Made by a program: the position numbers and the translations under genes. Under the pieces are notes generated by a model. The model was not told where the DNA came from, ran no database searches, and was given only the letters and a program-made list of their open reading frames with translations. 64,000 nt of DNA from positions 25,264 through 89,263 of the forward strand of contig NW_001914874.1 in assembly GCF_000208925.1 (NCBI RefSeq). The letters are read 5' to 3'. This stretch comes from Entamoeba histolytica HM-1:IMSS. Lineage: Eukaryota > Evosea > Mastigamoebida > Endamoebidae. Shown here one piece after another: positions 21,469-31,925 of the stretch; the first letter of the stretch is position 1; each line of letters opens with the position of its first letter.

Positions 21469-22728
21469 ATGAAGTCGTTCAAGAAGACATTTGCAAGTGC
21501 CTTTAAAGAGAAAAGTGCAAAGTTGTCAAAAATTGTAACTGAAGGAATTAGTGGATTAAAAGGAAAACAAGCTAAAATGGTTATGAAGAAGAAAGAGAGG
21601 AAAAGACAAATGGAATTAACAAAGAAAAAGAACCTTCATAAAAGATTACCACCTAATTTTAAAGAAAAGAAGGACTTCATTGAAGAAGAAAAAAAATATT
21701 TGTTATTCCCAAAAGATGATGAAAGAAGAAATAGAATTATTGAAGACTTCTTTTTACTTGGAGAAGAACTTGGAAGGGGAGCATTTGCAGTAGTTAGAAA
21801 AGCACGAGCTATTCCAACTGGTGAGTTATGTGCAGTAAAAGTGATTGACAAAAGATTAGTTAAACCTGAAGAAACTAAATTGTTAATTCGAGAAATTGAA
21901 ATTGCAAGAGCTGCACAACATGTTGCTATTATGAAAGTTTTTGATGTCTTTGAAAGTGATATTAATATTTCTATTGTTATGGAATTGTTACCAGGAGGAA
22001 CTTTGTTTTCTCGCGTTAGTAAATGTGAGTCAGGAATTCCAGAGGTAGAAGCAAGATGGGTTATTTATCAAGTTGTTTCTGCTTTATATTATTTGCACTC
22101 TCATTGTATTGCACATAGAGATATTAAACCAGAAAATATATTAATGGTTGGTGATGCTGGATTAACTTGTAGATTAGGTGATTTTGGATTTGCTAAGTGT
22201 TTCCAAAATGAGCCATTGAAAACTCCTTGTGGAACTCAAGACTATGCTGCACCAGAAATTTTAATGGGAGCTACAGAATATTCATATCAAGTTGATATGT
22301 GGTCAGTTGGAGTCATGTTATATGTATGTCTTTGTGGATATCTTCCATTTGATGGTGATACAATTGCTGAAAATGTTGAACAAATGCAAAGTGGTGAAAT
22401 TGTTTTTGATTCTGATGATTGGAAGCATATTTCTAATGAAGCTCGTGACTTTGTTATTCGATGTTTATATCCAGACCCTCGTTTAAGAATGAATGCTGAA
22501 CAAGCATTATGCCATCCATGGTTTAAAGGAATTGCTCAACCAACTATTACTGAGGGAATTGTTCCAGTTGAACAACCTGTTGCTGTTACTCAAGAAGAAA
22601 TTGACAAACAAAAAGCAGCAGGTATTATTATTGATTGGGACGATAATGGAGATGAAGAAGATCCATCAGGACTTCCAGCTGCTCATATCCCACCAACAAG
22701 ACCTGTGCCAGTATATCATTCTGACTAA
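21469..22728 (+). CDS. CAMK-group Ser/Thr protein kinase
   Basis: This 419-residue kinase has a basic N-terminal extension of about 90 residues (Lys-rich, possibly membrane or RNA contacting). The kinase domain runs from about residue 95 to 355: LGRGAFAVVRKA loop, AVKVIDK with Lys124, HRDIKPENIL catalytic loop, DFGFAK, the activation segment ending GTQDYAAPEI, and DMWSVGVMLYVCLCGYLPF, typical of CaMK/Chk2/DCLK types. No EF hands are present, and I see no obvious calmodulin-binding helix. The acidic C-terminal tail ends with a proline-rich stretch. All catalytic residues are intact. Confidence 0.9.
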   Translation: MKSFKKTFASAFKEKSAKLSKIVTEGISGLKGKQAKMVMKKKERKRQMELTKKKNLHKRLPPNFKEKKDFIEEEKKYLLFPKDDERRNRIIEDFFLLGEELGRGAFAVVRKARAIPTGELCAVKVIDKRLVKPEETKLLIREIEIARAAQHVAIMKVFDVFESDINISIVMELLPGGTLFSRVSKCESGIPEVEARWVIYQVVSALYYLHSHCIAHRDIKPENILMVGDAGLTCRLGDFGFAKCFQNEPLKTPCGTQDYAAPEILMGATEYSYQVDMWSVGVMLYVCLCGYLPFDGDTIAENVEQMQSGEIVFDSDDWKHISNEARDFVIRCLYPDPRLRMNAEQALCHPWFKGIAQPTITEGIVPVEQPVAVTQEEIDKQKAAGIIIDWDDNGDEEDPSGLPAAHIPPTRPVPVYHSD

Positions 22729-22910
22729 TAACACATCTAATTTTTCAGACTTTTGTTATTTAAATCATTTTTAAGAAACAAAGACAAGAAATAAAATTAA
22801 ATATAATTAATAATATATTAACTAAAAGATATAATAAAAATGAAAAAGAAGAGAATAACCCTCGTTATCTGTTAAAGGAAACCCTTTTTAACAAATAACT
22901 TAGCACGAAC

Positions 22911-23231
22911 ATGCAATACATCGCTGCTTATATTCTTTGCACTATTGGACATGAAAACGCTGAAGAAGCTAAAGTCAAGGAAATCCTTACTGCTGCTGGT
23001 GCTGAAATCGATGAAGCTAAAATCAAACAAGTTTTTGATGCCATGAACGGTAAGAATGTTTGGGAAGTTATTGAAGCTGGAAAGAAACAAATGGGATCAA
23101 TGGCTGTTGCCGCTGCTGCCCCAGCTGCTGGTGCTGCTGCTCAAACTGAAACCAAAGCTGAAGAAAAGAAAGAAGAGAAAAAAGAAGAAGAAGAAGAGGA
23201 AGACTTCGGAGGATTTGGTGATCTCTTCTAA
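22911..23231 (+). CDS. RPLP2: 60S acidic ribosomal protein P2
   Basis: This 106-residue ribosomal stalk protein recruits elongation factors to the GTPase centre. It has the N-terminal dimerisation domain (MQYIAAYILCTIGHE, LTAAGAEIDEAKI), a hinge of Ala/Pro (AVAAAAPAAGAAA), an acidic Lys/Glu segment and a C-terminal DFGGFGDLF, the Entamoeba form of the conserved stalk tail. Codon choice favours GCT, AAG and ATC, unlike neighbours, fitting high expression. The ATG follows CACGAAC directly, so the leader appears very short. Confidence 0.95.
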   Translation: MQYIAAYILCTIGHENAEEAKVKEILTAAGAEIDEAKIKQVFDAMNGKNVWEVIEAGKKQMGSMAVAAAAPAAGAAAQTETKAEEKKEEKKEEEEEEDFGGFGDLF

Positions 23232-23396
23232 GCGTTGCATAACTCGTTGCTGAGTAATCATTTTTTTATTGGTTTTTTTGTTATTAATATTTTTTATTAA
23301 ATTTATAAAAATAAATGAAGCAATAAAAAAAATAATTCTTTATTAATAAAAAAAAAAAAAATAAAAATTTATTTAAAATAAATGAATTCAAATCGT

Positions 23397-23837
23397 TTAA
23401 AGAACGTGTGAAGCTGATCCTGAAGCATTCTTCATCTTAGCTAAGATAATTTCTGCAGAAACATCTTCAAGGTCTGAACACATATGAGTAATATGGAATT
23501 GTCCAAATTGATCTTGAATTGAACTAAGTTGCATTCCAACACCAGCCTTTTGAAGTCTTGGAGATTTATCACCAATGAATTCAATGAAAGCAAATTTAAC
23601 ACAAATAGAATCATCAATTTTATCAAAATCTCTAGCAAATGCAAAGTAAATTCCAGTATCTTTGAAAAGTGTTTTCAATTCATCAACTCCTCCTTCACCA
23701 GAACCAGCAATAACGAGTTTTTTACTCTTTGGTCCTTCATAAGTTAAACAAATCCAATTAGTCTTTTCATTTTCATTACGAATTTTAGACATAATTTCTT
23801 GGAATTTCTCTTTTTCAACAATTTCTACTTCAACCAT
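23397..23837 (-). CDS. Coactosin-like actin-binding protein (single ADF-H domain)
   Basis: This 146-residue protein binds F-actin and, in Entamoeba, coactosin is known to stabilise filaments. One ADF-H domain covers nearly the whole length: NWICLTYEG, FARDFDKIDDSICVKFAFIEFIG, then SPRLQKAGVGMQLSSIQDQFGQFHITHMCSDLEDVS, close to coactosin rather than cofilin because the cofilin G-actin helix is absent. It is convergent with P2 and intron-less. An ACGTGTCA element lies about 50 bases upstream. Confidence 0.92.
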   Translation of the reverse strand: MVEVEIVEKEKFQEIMSKIRNENEKTNWICLTYEGPKSKKLVIAGSGEGGVDELKTLFKDTGIYFAFARDFDKIDDSICVKFAFIEFIGDKSPRLQKAGVGMQLSSIQDQFGQFHITHMCSDLEDVSAEIILAKMKNASGSASHVL

Positions 23838-23885
23838 TCTGAACTTATTAGTTCTTGTTCTTTTTTGCTTTTAATTGAGTTTATT

Positions 23886-23893
23886 ACGTGTCA
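23886..23893 (-). promoter_or_regulatory. ACGT-core promoter motif upstream of coactosin
   Basis: The + strand reads ACGTGTCA (TGACACGT in gene direction), 49-56 bases before the coactosin ATG. Similar motifs occur in front of Pmp3, DnaJ and GAPDH in this window. The regulatory role is inferred. Confidence 0.35.
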
Positions 23894-24096
23894 TCTATTT
23901 TTTTCTTTTCTCCTTTATGTTTTAATTTTATTATTTTTTATTATTATTTTTATTATGTTTTACTATTCTTCTTTCTTTCTTTTTTTATCATTGTTTTTTT
24001 GAGTTTATAGTTTTTGAAGGTATGAAGAGTTTCTATTATTCAGTTTCTTTACAGTTCTTTTATATGAAAGTTTAAATGTGATATATAAAACATATA

Positions 24097-26838
24097 TTAA
24101 TAATAAGGATGTGAACTAATATCGTAGTAGTCATTGTCAGTAAATGACTCATCTGTCATAACTCCATAACTAAAACTCAAGTCAGAATGTTCTTCTGGTT
24201 TTGAAATAGGAGTACCTTTTCTAACTGTATTAATTTCTTCTAATGAAAAAGCCCTTTTATTTTCTTTCTTTTTATGTGTAGTAGTGTTAAACTTTTTTGG
24301 TTCTTTTTCTAAAAGGATTTTAGAAAGATGTGGTTTTTTTTGTGTTATTTGATTGTTAAAGTCTTCAGACATTTGAGGAAGAAGAGTATCTGAAGAAGTA
24401 GAAAACGAATTTAGAATTTCTTCAGAAGTTATTTTATATTCTATTTTCATTTGTTTTAATTTTTTTTTGTCAAATGAATATTTGTCATGGTTTTGTTCTT
24501 TTTCTATTCCAAAGCGTTGTCTTTTTAATTGGTTCTTTTTACTGTTAAATCTTTGTGTAAAAGTAGTTTTAGTATAACCACATTTATTTAAAACATGGCT
24601 TAATTCATTTGCTTCAAATAAATGAGCAGGTGTATAAATAGAAGATAGTACTGAATAATGTAAATGACATAAATCAAATGTAATTTGATATATTTGTTGT
24701 TGGGTAAATTCAGTTGAATTATAAAGTGAAGTATAAAGAACAGGACGAACAACACCTTTTATTGGTATATGACTTATCAAATAAAATTCAAAATTATCAT
24801 GTTCAAAGATAGTATCACAAATAATCGTTCCAGGTTGAGGATTAAAATAACTTTGATAATTTTGACTAAATACTTTGATATCATTTCTACATGAAACAAT
24901 AAAATACAAAAGTTTAATAGAAATACTTTTTGAGTTAATGATTTGTTTTAAAAGATTTAATTCTCCTTCTTTAATTTTTAATAATGAAGTTTTATTTGCC
25001 TTTCTATAAATAATAATATTAGAAGGATATTTTAAATTTTCTTTGTACCAATCATCTAATGCTTTTTGAATTAATATTTGACTATTATATCCTGCATTCC
25101 CACTTCCTTTTGTTTCAATAGCTGAATATTTTTTTCTTGTAGCAAATGAATTATATTTCATAGATGAAACAAGTGAAATACATTCTTTATTATCATCATA
25201 TGGTGTTACAGCAATACCAATAATCATAGTTTTAATAAATTTATTATTAGTTAAAACATCCCAAGGAATACCTCCTATTTTTGATTGAATTTGATATGTT
25301 ATTTGACTTACAATTGGAAATAAATTCTGTTTTTTTAATGTGTCTGGATGAATACATTGAGTAATAATTTCTTTATCAAAACATTTTCGTTTAATATCTT
25401 CATATAATGAATCATTTAAAATGACAACAAATACAATTTTGTAGTTTAAAATTTCATTAAAATAATCATCAAGTGAAAGACCAATCATTTTAATAATTTT
25501 TGGTGATGTATATTCAATATGTATTTTTGTATGAAATTGATGTAAAATTTGTTCAAAACGAGTGAAATAATCAAGGTATTGTGTAGGAACAAGAGCACAC
25601 CATTTAGTAATATTTACAGGGTTATATAATAATTTATTTCTAATATCATATTTCCATTCTTTTAATGTTGATAATCTTAGAAGTGAATCTCTAAATATTA
25701 ATTGAGGTCTTTCTAGTCTAAACCCCATAATTTTTAAAGGAATAGGATTGATAGTAATATTCCATAAATTAAGACTAGGAAGTTTACAAATATATTGTGA
25801 AACAAGACTTAGAATATTTTCTAATTTAATATTTGGGGGTTTATAAAAAATATTTTCAAGTTCAACTAATAATTTCTTGTCTGATTTCATTTTTGAAGAA
25901 AGTCCAGTCATATACATAAATTCTGGAATAAAATAACTAAATTCATTTGAATTGTTATTTTCATTAAAGAAAGGATTATTTTGTACAAGTAAAGGTTGTT
26001 CTGTATTTTTAATAATTACTCCGTACTTTGACTTATAATAATCTATAAATGATATTTCTTTTCCATCTTTAAGTTTAAAAGTATGTAATGGTGTTTTAGA
26101 AAAATCAATAGAATCAATTTTTACTAATTTTTTTGTTAATGAATTAAATAAAGACATTGGTTTAAATTCAAATTTGATTTGTTCAACACCTTTATTTTCC
26201 ATAAATTGTAAAAATGTTTTTATTTGAAATATTTTATGAGATGAATTTACAACAAGAAATGTTTGATTTCCAAATATACGTAACGTTGATGAAAACCCAT
26301 TTAATATTTTCAATTTCCCATCAGAAGTATTTAATTCAATTGTTTTAGAAGTATCATAAAAACTTTTTTTAAAAGAGACAATAGAATTAGTGTCTTCTAC
26401 AAATATTGATTTTAATAAAATATTAGCTTTCTGAGTTGTAAATACATTACTTTGAATTGGTATTAAATCAACTATATATACAACATTGTTCTTTGAATGA
26501 ATTGAAAAGTGACAATGTTCTTCAATAATTATTTCTGGTAATGAAACAGTACAACCATCAGTTATAATTTTATGTAATCCAATTGAATTAAAATGTGCAA
26601 TTAAAAGTGCTCTTTTAAGTGAAGAATTAAGAGTATTTGGAATAAACTTAGCTTTATAACTAATAAAGTGAATTTTACTAAAATGAATTTCAAAGTAATT
26701 TGTAATAAATGAGTATTGTTGAGTATAAAGGTCATACAATGGCTTTTTTGGTAAAGATGATAAAATGTTAATTTGATTTTGTGATAAAAGAGGAATTGTA
26801 TTATTTAAATCATTATTAATTGGATAAATACTTAACAT
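24097..26838 (-). CDS. Argonaute/PIWI protein with degenerate slicer residues
   Basis: This 913-residue protein is a small-RNA effector. The N-domain and linker precede a PAZ-like region (about residues 230-330), then MID and PIWI (about 500-770). PIWI landmarks are recognisable: GGIPWDVL, the first strand as GIAVTPYDD (about residue 540), IIIYRKANKT (about 610), PGTIICDTIF, PIKGVVRPVLY and YTPAHLFEANEL (about 740). Slicing Argonautes carry Asp at the first two of these positions and His in the last; here they read Ala, Lys and Glu. The tail (about 780-913) is basic then acidic. Entamoeba is known to have several AGO proteins loaded with 27-nt small RNAs with 5'-polyphosphate; which paralogue this is cannot be told here. 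Confidence 0.9.
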   Translation of the reverse strand: MLSIYPINNDLNNTIPLLSQNQINILSSLPKKPLYDLYTQQYSFITNYFEIHFSKIHFISYKAKFIPNTLNSSLKRALLIAHFNSIGLHKIITDGCTVSLPEIIIEEHCHFSIHSKNNVVYIVDLIPIQSNVFTTQKANILLKSIFVEDTNSIVSFKKSFYDTSKTIELNTSDGKLKILNGFSSTLRIFGNQTFLVVNSSHKIFQIKTFLQFMENKGVEQIKFEFKPMSLFNSLTKKLVKIDSIDFSKTPLHTFKLKDGKEISFIDYYKSKYGVIIKNTEQPLLVQNNPFFNENNNSNEFSYFIPEFMYMTGLSSKMKSDKKLLVELENIFYKPPNIKLENILSLVSQYICKLPSLNLWNITINPIPLKIMGFRLERPQLIFRDSLLRLSTLKEWKYDIRNKLLYNPVNITKWCALVPTQYLDYFTRFEQILHQFHTKIHIEYTSPKIIKMIGLSLDDYFNEILNYKIVFVVILNDSLYEDIKRKCFDKEIITQCIHPDTLKKQNLFPIVSQITYQIQSKIGGIPWDVLTNNKFIKTMIIGIAVTPYDDNKECISLVSSMKYNSFATRKKYSAIETKGSGNAGYNSQILIQKALDDWYKENLKYPSNIIIYRKANKTSLLKIKEGELNLLKQIINSKSISIKLLYFIVSCRNDIKVFSQNYQSYFNPQPGTIICDTIFEHDNFEFYLISHIPIKGVVRPVLYTSLYNSTEFTQQQIYQITFDLCHLHYSVLSSIYTPAHLFEANELSHVLNKCGYTKTTFTQRFNSKKNQLKRQRFGIEKEQNHDKYSFDKKKLKQMKIEYKITSEEILNSFSTSSDTLLPQMSEDFNNQITQKKPHLSKILLEKEPKKFNTTTHKKKENKRAFSLEEINTVRKGTPISKPEEHSDLSFSYGVMTDESFTDNDYYDISSHPYY

Positions 26839-27638
26839 CCTCCTTTTTTTAGTTTTTTTTTAGGTTTTTCATTTTATTTGAATATCCATCCTTTCATAAA
26901 ATTTTGTTATTATCTACCATTCTCCTCTCATTAAAACTTTCATTTAATTTACATATTGTTTATATCTTAACAAATAATATTTAATAACACATTCTTATTA
27001 AATAAAACTTCTTTTATAATAATAATTATTCTTTTGAATTTGTACACTAAAAAAAGATTTTTTCTTCATTCTTACGAAATGTGTTTATTATCAAAGTTAA
27101 TTTAAAATGCAAAACAATTACATCTTTTATATCTCTTTATTCATAATAAATTACTAAACACAAGATAGAATAGTTCCAAAAGAAATATATGAGAAGTTTA
27201 TTTCTTTTAAATATACATACAATTAAAGTACTTCTATTATATTATTAATCTTATGTTTAAATAAGAAATTCATTTTCATATGTTTTAGTATTTCCTGAAC
27301 TGCCAAAAAATAGAAATTAATAAACCAACCAAACAAAGAAAAATTAGTATTATATTTTGTTTTATAAATCAAAAATTTGGAAAGATATAAAATGTTTCAT
27401 TTTTATTTCAATGATGAAAAAAATGAATATTAAAAAAACGAATAAACCAAATGGTTTAGACTTTAAAAATGACTATCTCTAAGACAAGTTTTTAAAAGAC
27501 AGCTTTAAATAGGTCACAAATTTTTTAATTAAGTAATGCAGTTGTATTAAGTTGAAGGTATTATGCTAAATTAAGGAACCTAATAATTTTTTTTTTGGTT
27601 TTTCATTAATAGAACTAGTAAATATAAATATATTCCGA
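26839..27638. other. Divergent intergenic region between Argonaute and CLC genes
   Basis: I see no credible gene in these 800 bases. The DNA is AT-rich with one short GC-richer patch (27480-27560). Confidence 0.5.
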
Positions 27639-29806
27639 ATGGAACAAAATTTACCCTCTATTTCTTATAATCCTTCAGTAGATGAAGAGAAAGAAACAGA
27701 GTTAGAAAAACTTGTTACTGAAGAATCACCAGTACCAGAAGAATTTTATGAAATTGATGTTTGTTTATGTAATAAAGAATTAATTGAAAAATAAATAAGT
27801 TCTGATCGTTTTAGGGTGATAACTCTGAATCTTCTTTAGTCAGAATCTCAAGAGAACCAAAAAAACAAGTTGTACAAAATGAAGGGACAATGGCAAAGAT
27901 TAAAAAAATTTGCTTGTTCCAAGTATTCGGATTTAAAGGAACTTTGATTCATGTTGTTGCACTTTATTTGTTTATGCTTGGTCTTCTTGGAGGACTAACA
28001 GGAACTACTATGGATATTTGTATTGACCAAATTTCTAAATTAAAGAATTGGTTGTTACTATTGTTTGATGCTTCATATTATAAAATTATTATCTGGATTC
28101 TTTTTACAATATGTGGTGGAACTTGTGCATTTTTATTTACAAAGTATGTTTCACCAACAGCTAATGGATCTGGAGTCCCAGAAATGAAAGTGACATTATT
28201 AGGAAACCATTTCCCCAATTTTTTAACAATGAGAACATTAATAGCTAAAGTAATTGGGTTAATTTTTGCTATTGGAAGTGGATTATGGTGTGGGTTTGTT
28301 ATTTTATTTTTGTTGGTATTTAAAAAGAAAATCTATGTTTATAAAAACATTAATATAATACTTATTTAGAATAGAAAAGTTGGACCTTCAATTCACATTT
28401 GTTCTTGTATTGCTGCACAATTGGCACATCTTCCTTTTTTCCATTTCATTAGAGAAAATAAAGAATTATTTGTTCATATGTTAGCAATTGCTTCTGGATG
28501 TGGTGTTGCTTCTACTTTTGGTTGTCCTATTGGAGGATTATTATTCTCAGTTGAAGTCACTGCAACTTATTATCCTGTTAGAAATTATTGGTTTGCTATT
28601 TTCACATCAGTTATATCAGCCTTTACATTTAGAGCTGTAACAAACATTTATAAAGGAAGAGATGGATTATTTACTGGAGTAATGGCAATTTCATATACAT
28701 TTGAACCACCAGGAATAAAAGAAGCTATTATTGCTCTTATTATTGGTATTATTTGTGGGGTATTTGCTATTTTATTTACTAATGCAACAGGAACTATTTT
28801 TGTAACACGTGCATATTTACGTAAATTTTATTTGGGAAGAATTCCTTATTTGTATTTTATTATCTTTGCTACTCTTACTGGTGTTGTTACTGCTCCATGG
28901 AAAAATAAATATAATGGTTTTGGTTATTCAGTTAATGTAACATTAGGATATTTATTTGGAAATAAATCAATTGAACCTGTCTTTGGTCCTCATTATATCA
29001 CTGTTTTAGCAGTATATTTTGTTGCTCGTTTTACTATCACTGCATTTTCAATTTCATTACCAGTACCAGTTGGTCTTTTCTCTACTAATGTAGTTGTAGG
29101 TGCAGTTCTTGGACGTTTAATTGGAGAAATTATTAATGAATTAGGAATTTATAATAATTTAGGTCCTGGAGGAATTGCTATTATAGGAGGAGCTTGTTTT
29201 GTAGCATCAATTACACAAACATTTAGTGCGACAGTAGTTATATTAGAGTCTATTGATAATAACCAATTATTACTTCCTATTCTACTTGCTACTGTTGTAA
29301 CAATTTCATTATCAAGATTTTTCACAGAAGGTATTTATGATAAAATTGCTATATCAAAGAAATTACCGTTTATTCCTGATATTCAATATTCAATTCATCA
29401 AACAGCAGAAATGGTAATGGATGAAAACATGTTTCCTGTTTCAGAATTTACTACAATTGAAGATTTAAAAGATATCACAGAACATTATAATACTTTAAAA
29501 GAAAAAATTATTCCTGTTATTAATAGTAAAGAAGGAGGAATCCTTCTAGGACAAATAAAGTTAAGTTCTATTAGAAAAGTTTTAGATTCTCAACTTTCTA
29601 ATAAACTTAATGGTAAGTTTTTACTTAATTATAAAGAATGTCCTTTGTTATTATTAAGACATACTCCTTTAAGTGAAGTTCATATGCTTTTTATTGCTGC
29701 CCAAGTAGAATCTGCTTTTGTTACAAGTAATGGTCGTCTTGTTGGAGAAATCAATAAAAAATGTTTGAATGATGCCTTTAATAAACAAATGAAAATTTTG
29801 TTCTAA
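27639..29806 (+). CDS. CLC-family chloride channel (three exons)
   Basis: The joined protein is about 676 residues. Exons are 27639..27758, 27815..28293 and 28375..29806; introns 27759..27814 and 28294..28374 start GTTTGT and end TAG. An acidic N-terminus precedes about 16-18 hydrophobic helices. Anion-path motifs: GSGVP, then GKVGPSIHI created exactly by the second exon join, then GLFSTNVVVGAVLGR. The gating glutamate of the GKEGP motif is Val (about residue 202) and the proton glutamate position reads SVEVT, as in channels rather than exchangers. A C-terminal CBS pair follows (IPVINSKEGGILLGQIKL). It acts in plasma or vacuolar membrane; the exact site is unknown. Confidence 0.92.
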
Positions 29807-30584
29807 AAATCTTTCATTTTTTTATAAAAAATATAAAGTTATTATAATGATATTTATCAATATTATACATTTCATTATTAATATTAGACTTTTATTATAA
29901 TCAGATCAAAATTATAATTCTCTTTCTATTTTCTAAATAAAAAATTTCAAATTGCCTTTCTGATTCTATTTGAGTTAAGTTTTATTATCAACAAAATAAT
30001 ATCTTCTTAAACTTTATTATCCTCCAAAAATTATATTAAGTAAAAAATGATTTAACTTAATTTAATTATTAATTTTATGACATTTATCTATTTTCAAACC
30101 TTGCTTACTTATTAAAAATCCTCACAATATTTTATTATTTTTATTCAATACACTTTCTTAAAACAACTCTTTTTTAAATGAGTTTGTTGATATTTTTAAC
30201 TATTTTATAATACTTTTTCTTTTCTTGCTTTTTTCTTCTTTTGAAAATTAATGTGATGAATTTCTTTTATATAAGTTACCAAAATTACCTTCTCTCTATA
30301 AAATGATAGTTAAATATAATACATATGACTCAACTTATCATCTTTTATTCAAAAATTCCTTATATTTATAATAGCATATAAAGAGTTGTTTTAATCAAAG
30401 TTTAGACTTGTTCTATGAAAAATTCCTTTCTCCTCATAATAAAATAACACTAATTAATTCCATTTCAATTCTAATATAGTTACATTCATACTATGCTTCT
30501 TTGTAATTTTTACTCAACACCTTTTTTAAGAGTTACTGATAAACAAACATCCAAAAAAATAGAAAGGAAAATCACTAATTGTAT
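29807..30584. other. Convergent AT-rich intergenic region
   Basis: No gene is seen. It lies between two converging genes, so it should hold two 3' ends. It is T-rich throughout. Confidence 0.5.
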
Positions 30585-31925
30585 TTAATAATAATTCTCC
30601 AATTTACGTATAAGAACTGGATAAATTTCGTTAGATGGGTGGAGATAATTAAAAAATACAAAAAACTTGTATTCTTGCTTTCTGTACTCCTTTGGAATAG
30701 GATAAACTAGAGGAATAAATCCAAATTCTGTTTCAAAGTAATGTTTTTCTAAAACGGCATATTCATCACCAGACACAGCTTTACCTTCATCAAGACTTTG
30801 TTTTAGGTTGAAGTCTTTGAATAATTTAGCATCTAGAAATTCCATTGCATCTTCCTTTGTATCAAAAGCACCACCAAAAAGAACATCATATAAAACAGTT
30901 TCATCCTCGATTCTTATTTTTTTAAAACATTCTTTATTATTTATTTCTTTGTGATAATCTGTATGAACATTTATCTTTAATTTCAAAAAGAAGTCTTTTA
31001 AAGTGAACATATAATAAGTCTTGTGGTTTTTCTTAACTTCATCTTTAAACTTATCTACTTCATATATAGCAGCACCATCAGGTAAATGTTTAATGTCTTG
31101 ATCATTATTTTTATTTGTTTGAGGGTAGACACTAACACTACTTTTTATTTCAACTGACCCTGGTTTATCCGAATTACCATTTGTTTTTTGTGTTTGTGTT
31201 ATAGTACCACTTTCATTTAATGGATGATTTACACTTTTGGTATTTGTTGCAGTTGGAGTTTTACATGAAGAACTATTAGAGTAGTCTGGTGCTTTAGTTT
31301 TAGATTTTAAAATTAGCTTTCCAGTACCTTTTTTTGAACGAAGTCCATAACCGGGTACTATCATTTCTTTGTTGAATCTTGCAAGAGAAAGTGTTTTTCC
31401 AGACAAGAAAACAAAAGACCTGTTTTGAAGTTCCTCATCTGAGACGTAATGAATAATATCCAAACCATCACATGCCCAATCGTCTGGATACTGTACATCA
31501 ATTTTAATGGTAACTGAGTCAAAGAATATAGGATTTGGAGAATCATATCCTATAGGAATTTTGATTTGATAAGTTCCTTTTAATATACTTGAAACTCTAA
31601 TCACTTTCAAAGTATTGTTATAATACTCTTGTAAAGATACTTTAATTGAAATCTCTAATGGTAATGAAGCTAAATTAGATAAATAGACCTGTGTTTTAAA
31701 TGTATCAATTAACTCTTTTTTTCTTTCATTACTGAGTTTTTGGTAGTGATATTTAAATTCAATATAATCCTCATCTTGTTCAATACCTTTTATCTGAATT
31801 TGTTCTGGTGATTTAATCAAATTAGAAATAAAAGAATCATATTTTAATGCAAGAATTCTAACTAGACTACTTGAATAAGTAAAGTCATCAATGGTAGATT
31901 CATATGTGTTATTTGGTTTACTCAT
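30585..31925 (-). CDS. DnaJ C-terminal-domain protein lacking a J domain
   Basis: This 446-residue protein contains a region (about residues 85-215) that follows the DnaJ substrate-binding fold: EISIKVSLQEYYNNTLKVI, YQIKIPIGYDSP, SVTIKIDVQYPDDWACDGLDIIHYVS, LSGKTLSLARF and PGYGLRSKKGTGKLILKSK, in the order of CTD I and CTD II. No HPD-bearing J domain is present at the N-terminus, which is instead about 80 residues of helix. A Ser/Thr/Asn-rich linker (about 215-290) joins a C-terminal 150-residue helical domain I do not recognise. It may be a client-binding co-chaperone that cannot itself stimulate Hsp70; this is inference. Confidence 0.68.
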   Translation of the reverse strand: MSKPNNTYESTIDDFTYSSSLVRILALKYDSFISNLIKSPEQIQIKGIEQDEDYIEFKYHYQKLSNERKKELIDTFKTQVYLSNLASLPLEISIKVSLQEYYNNTLKVIRVSSILKGTYQIKIPIGYDSPNPIFFDSVTIKIDVQYPDDWACDGLDIIHYVSDEELQNRSFVFLSGKTLSLARFNKEMIVPGYGLRSKKGTGKLILKSKTKAPDYSNSSSCKTPTATNTKSVNHPLNESGTITQTQKTNGNSDKPGSVEIKSSVSVYPQTNKNNDQDIKHLPDGAAIYEVDKFKDEVKKNHKTYYMFTLKDFFLKLKINVHTDYHKEINNKECFKKIRIEDETVLYDVLFGGAFDTKEDAMEFLDAKLFKDFNLKQSLDEGKAVSGDEYAVLEKHYFETEFGFIPLVYPIPKEYRKQEYKFFVFFNYLHPSNEIYPVLIRKLENYY

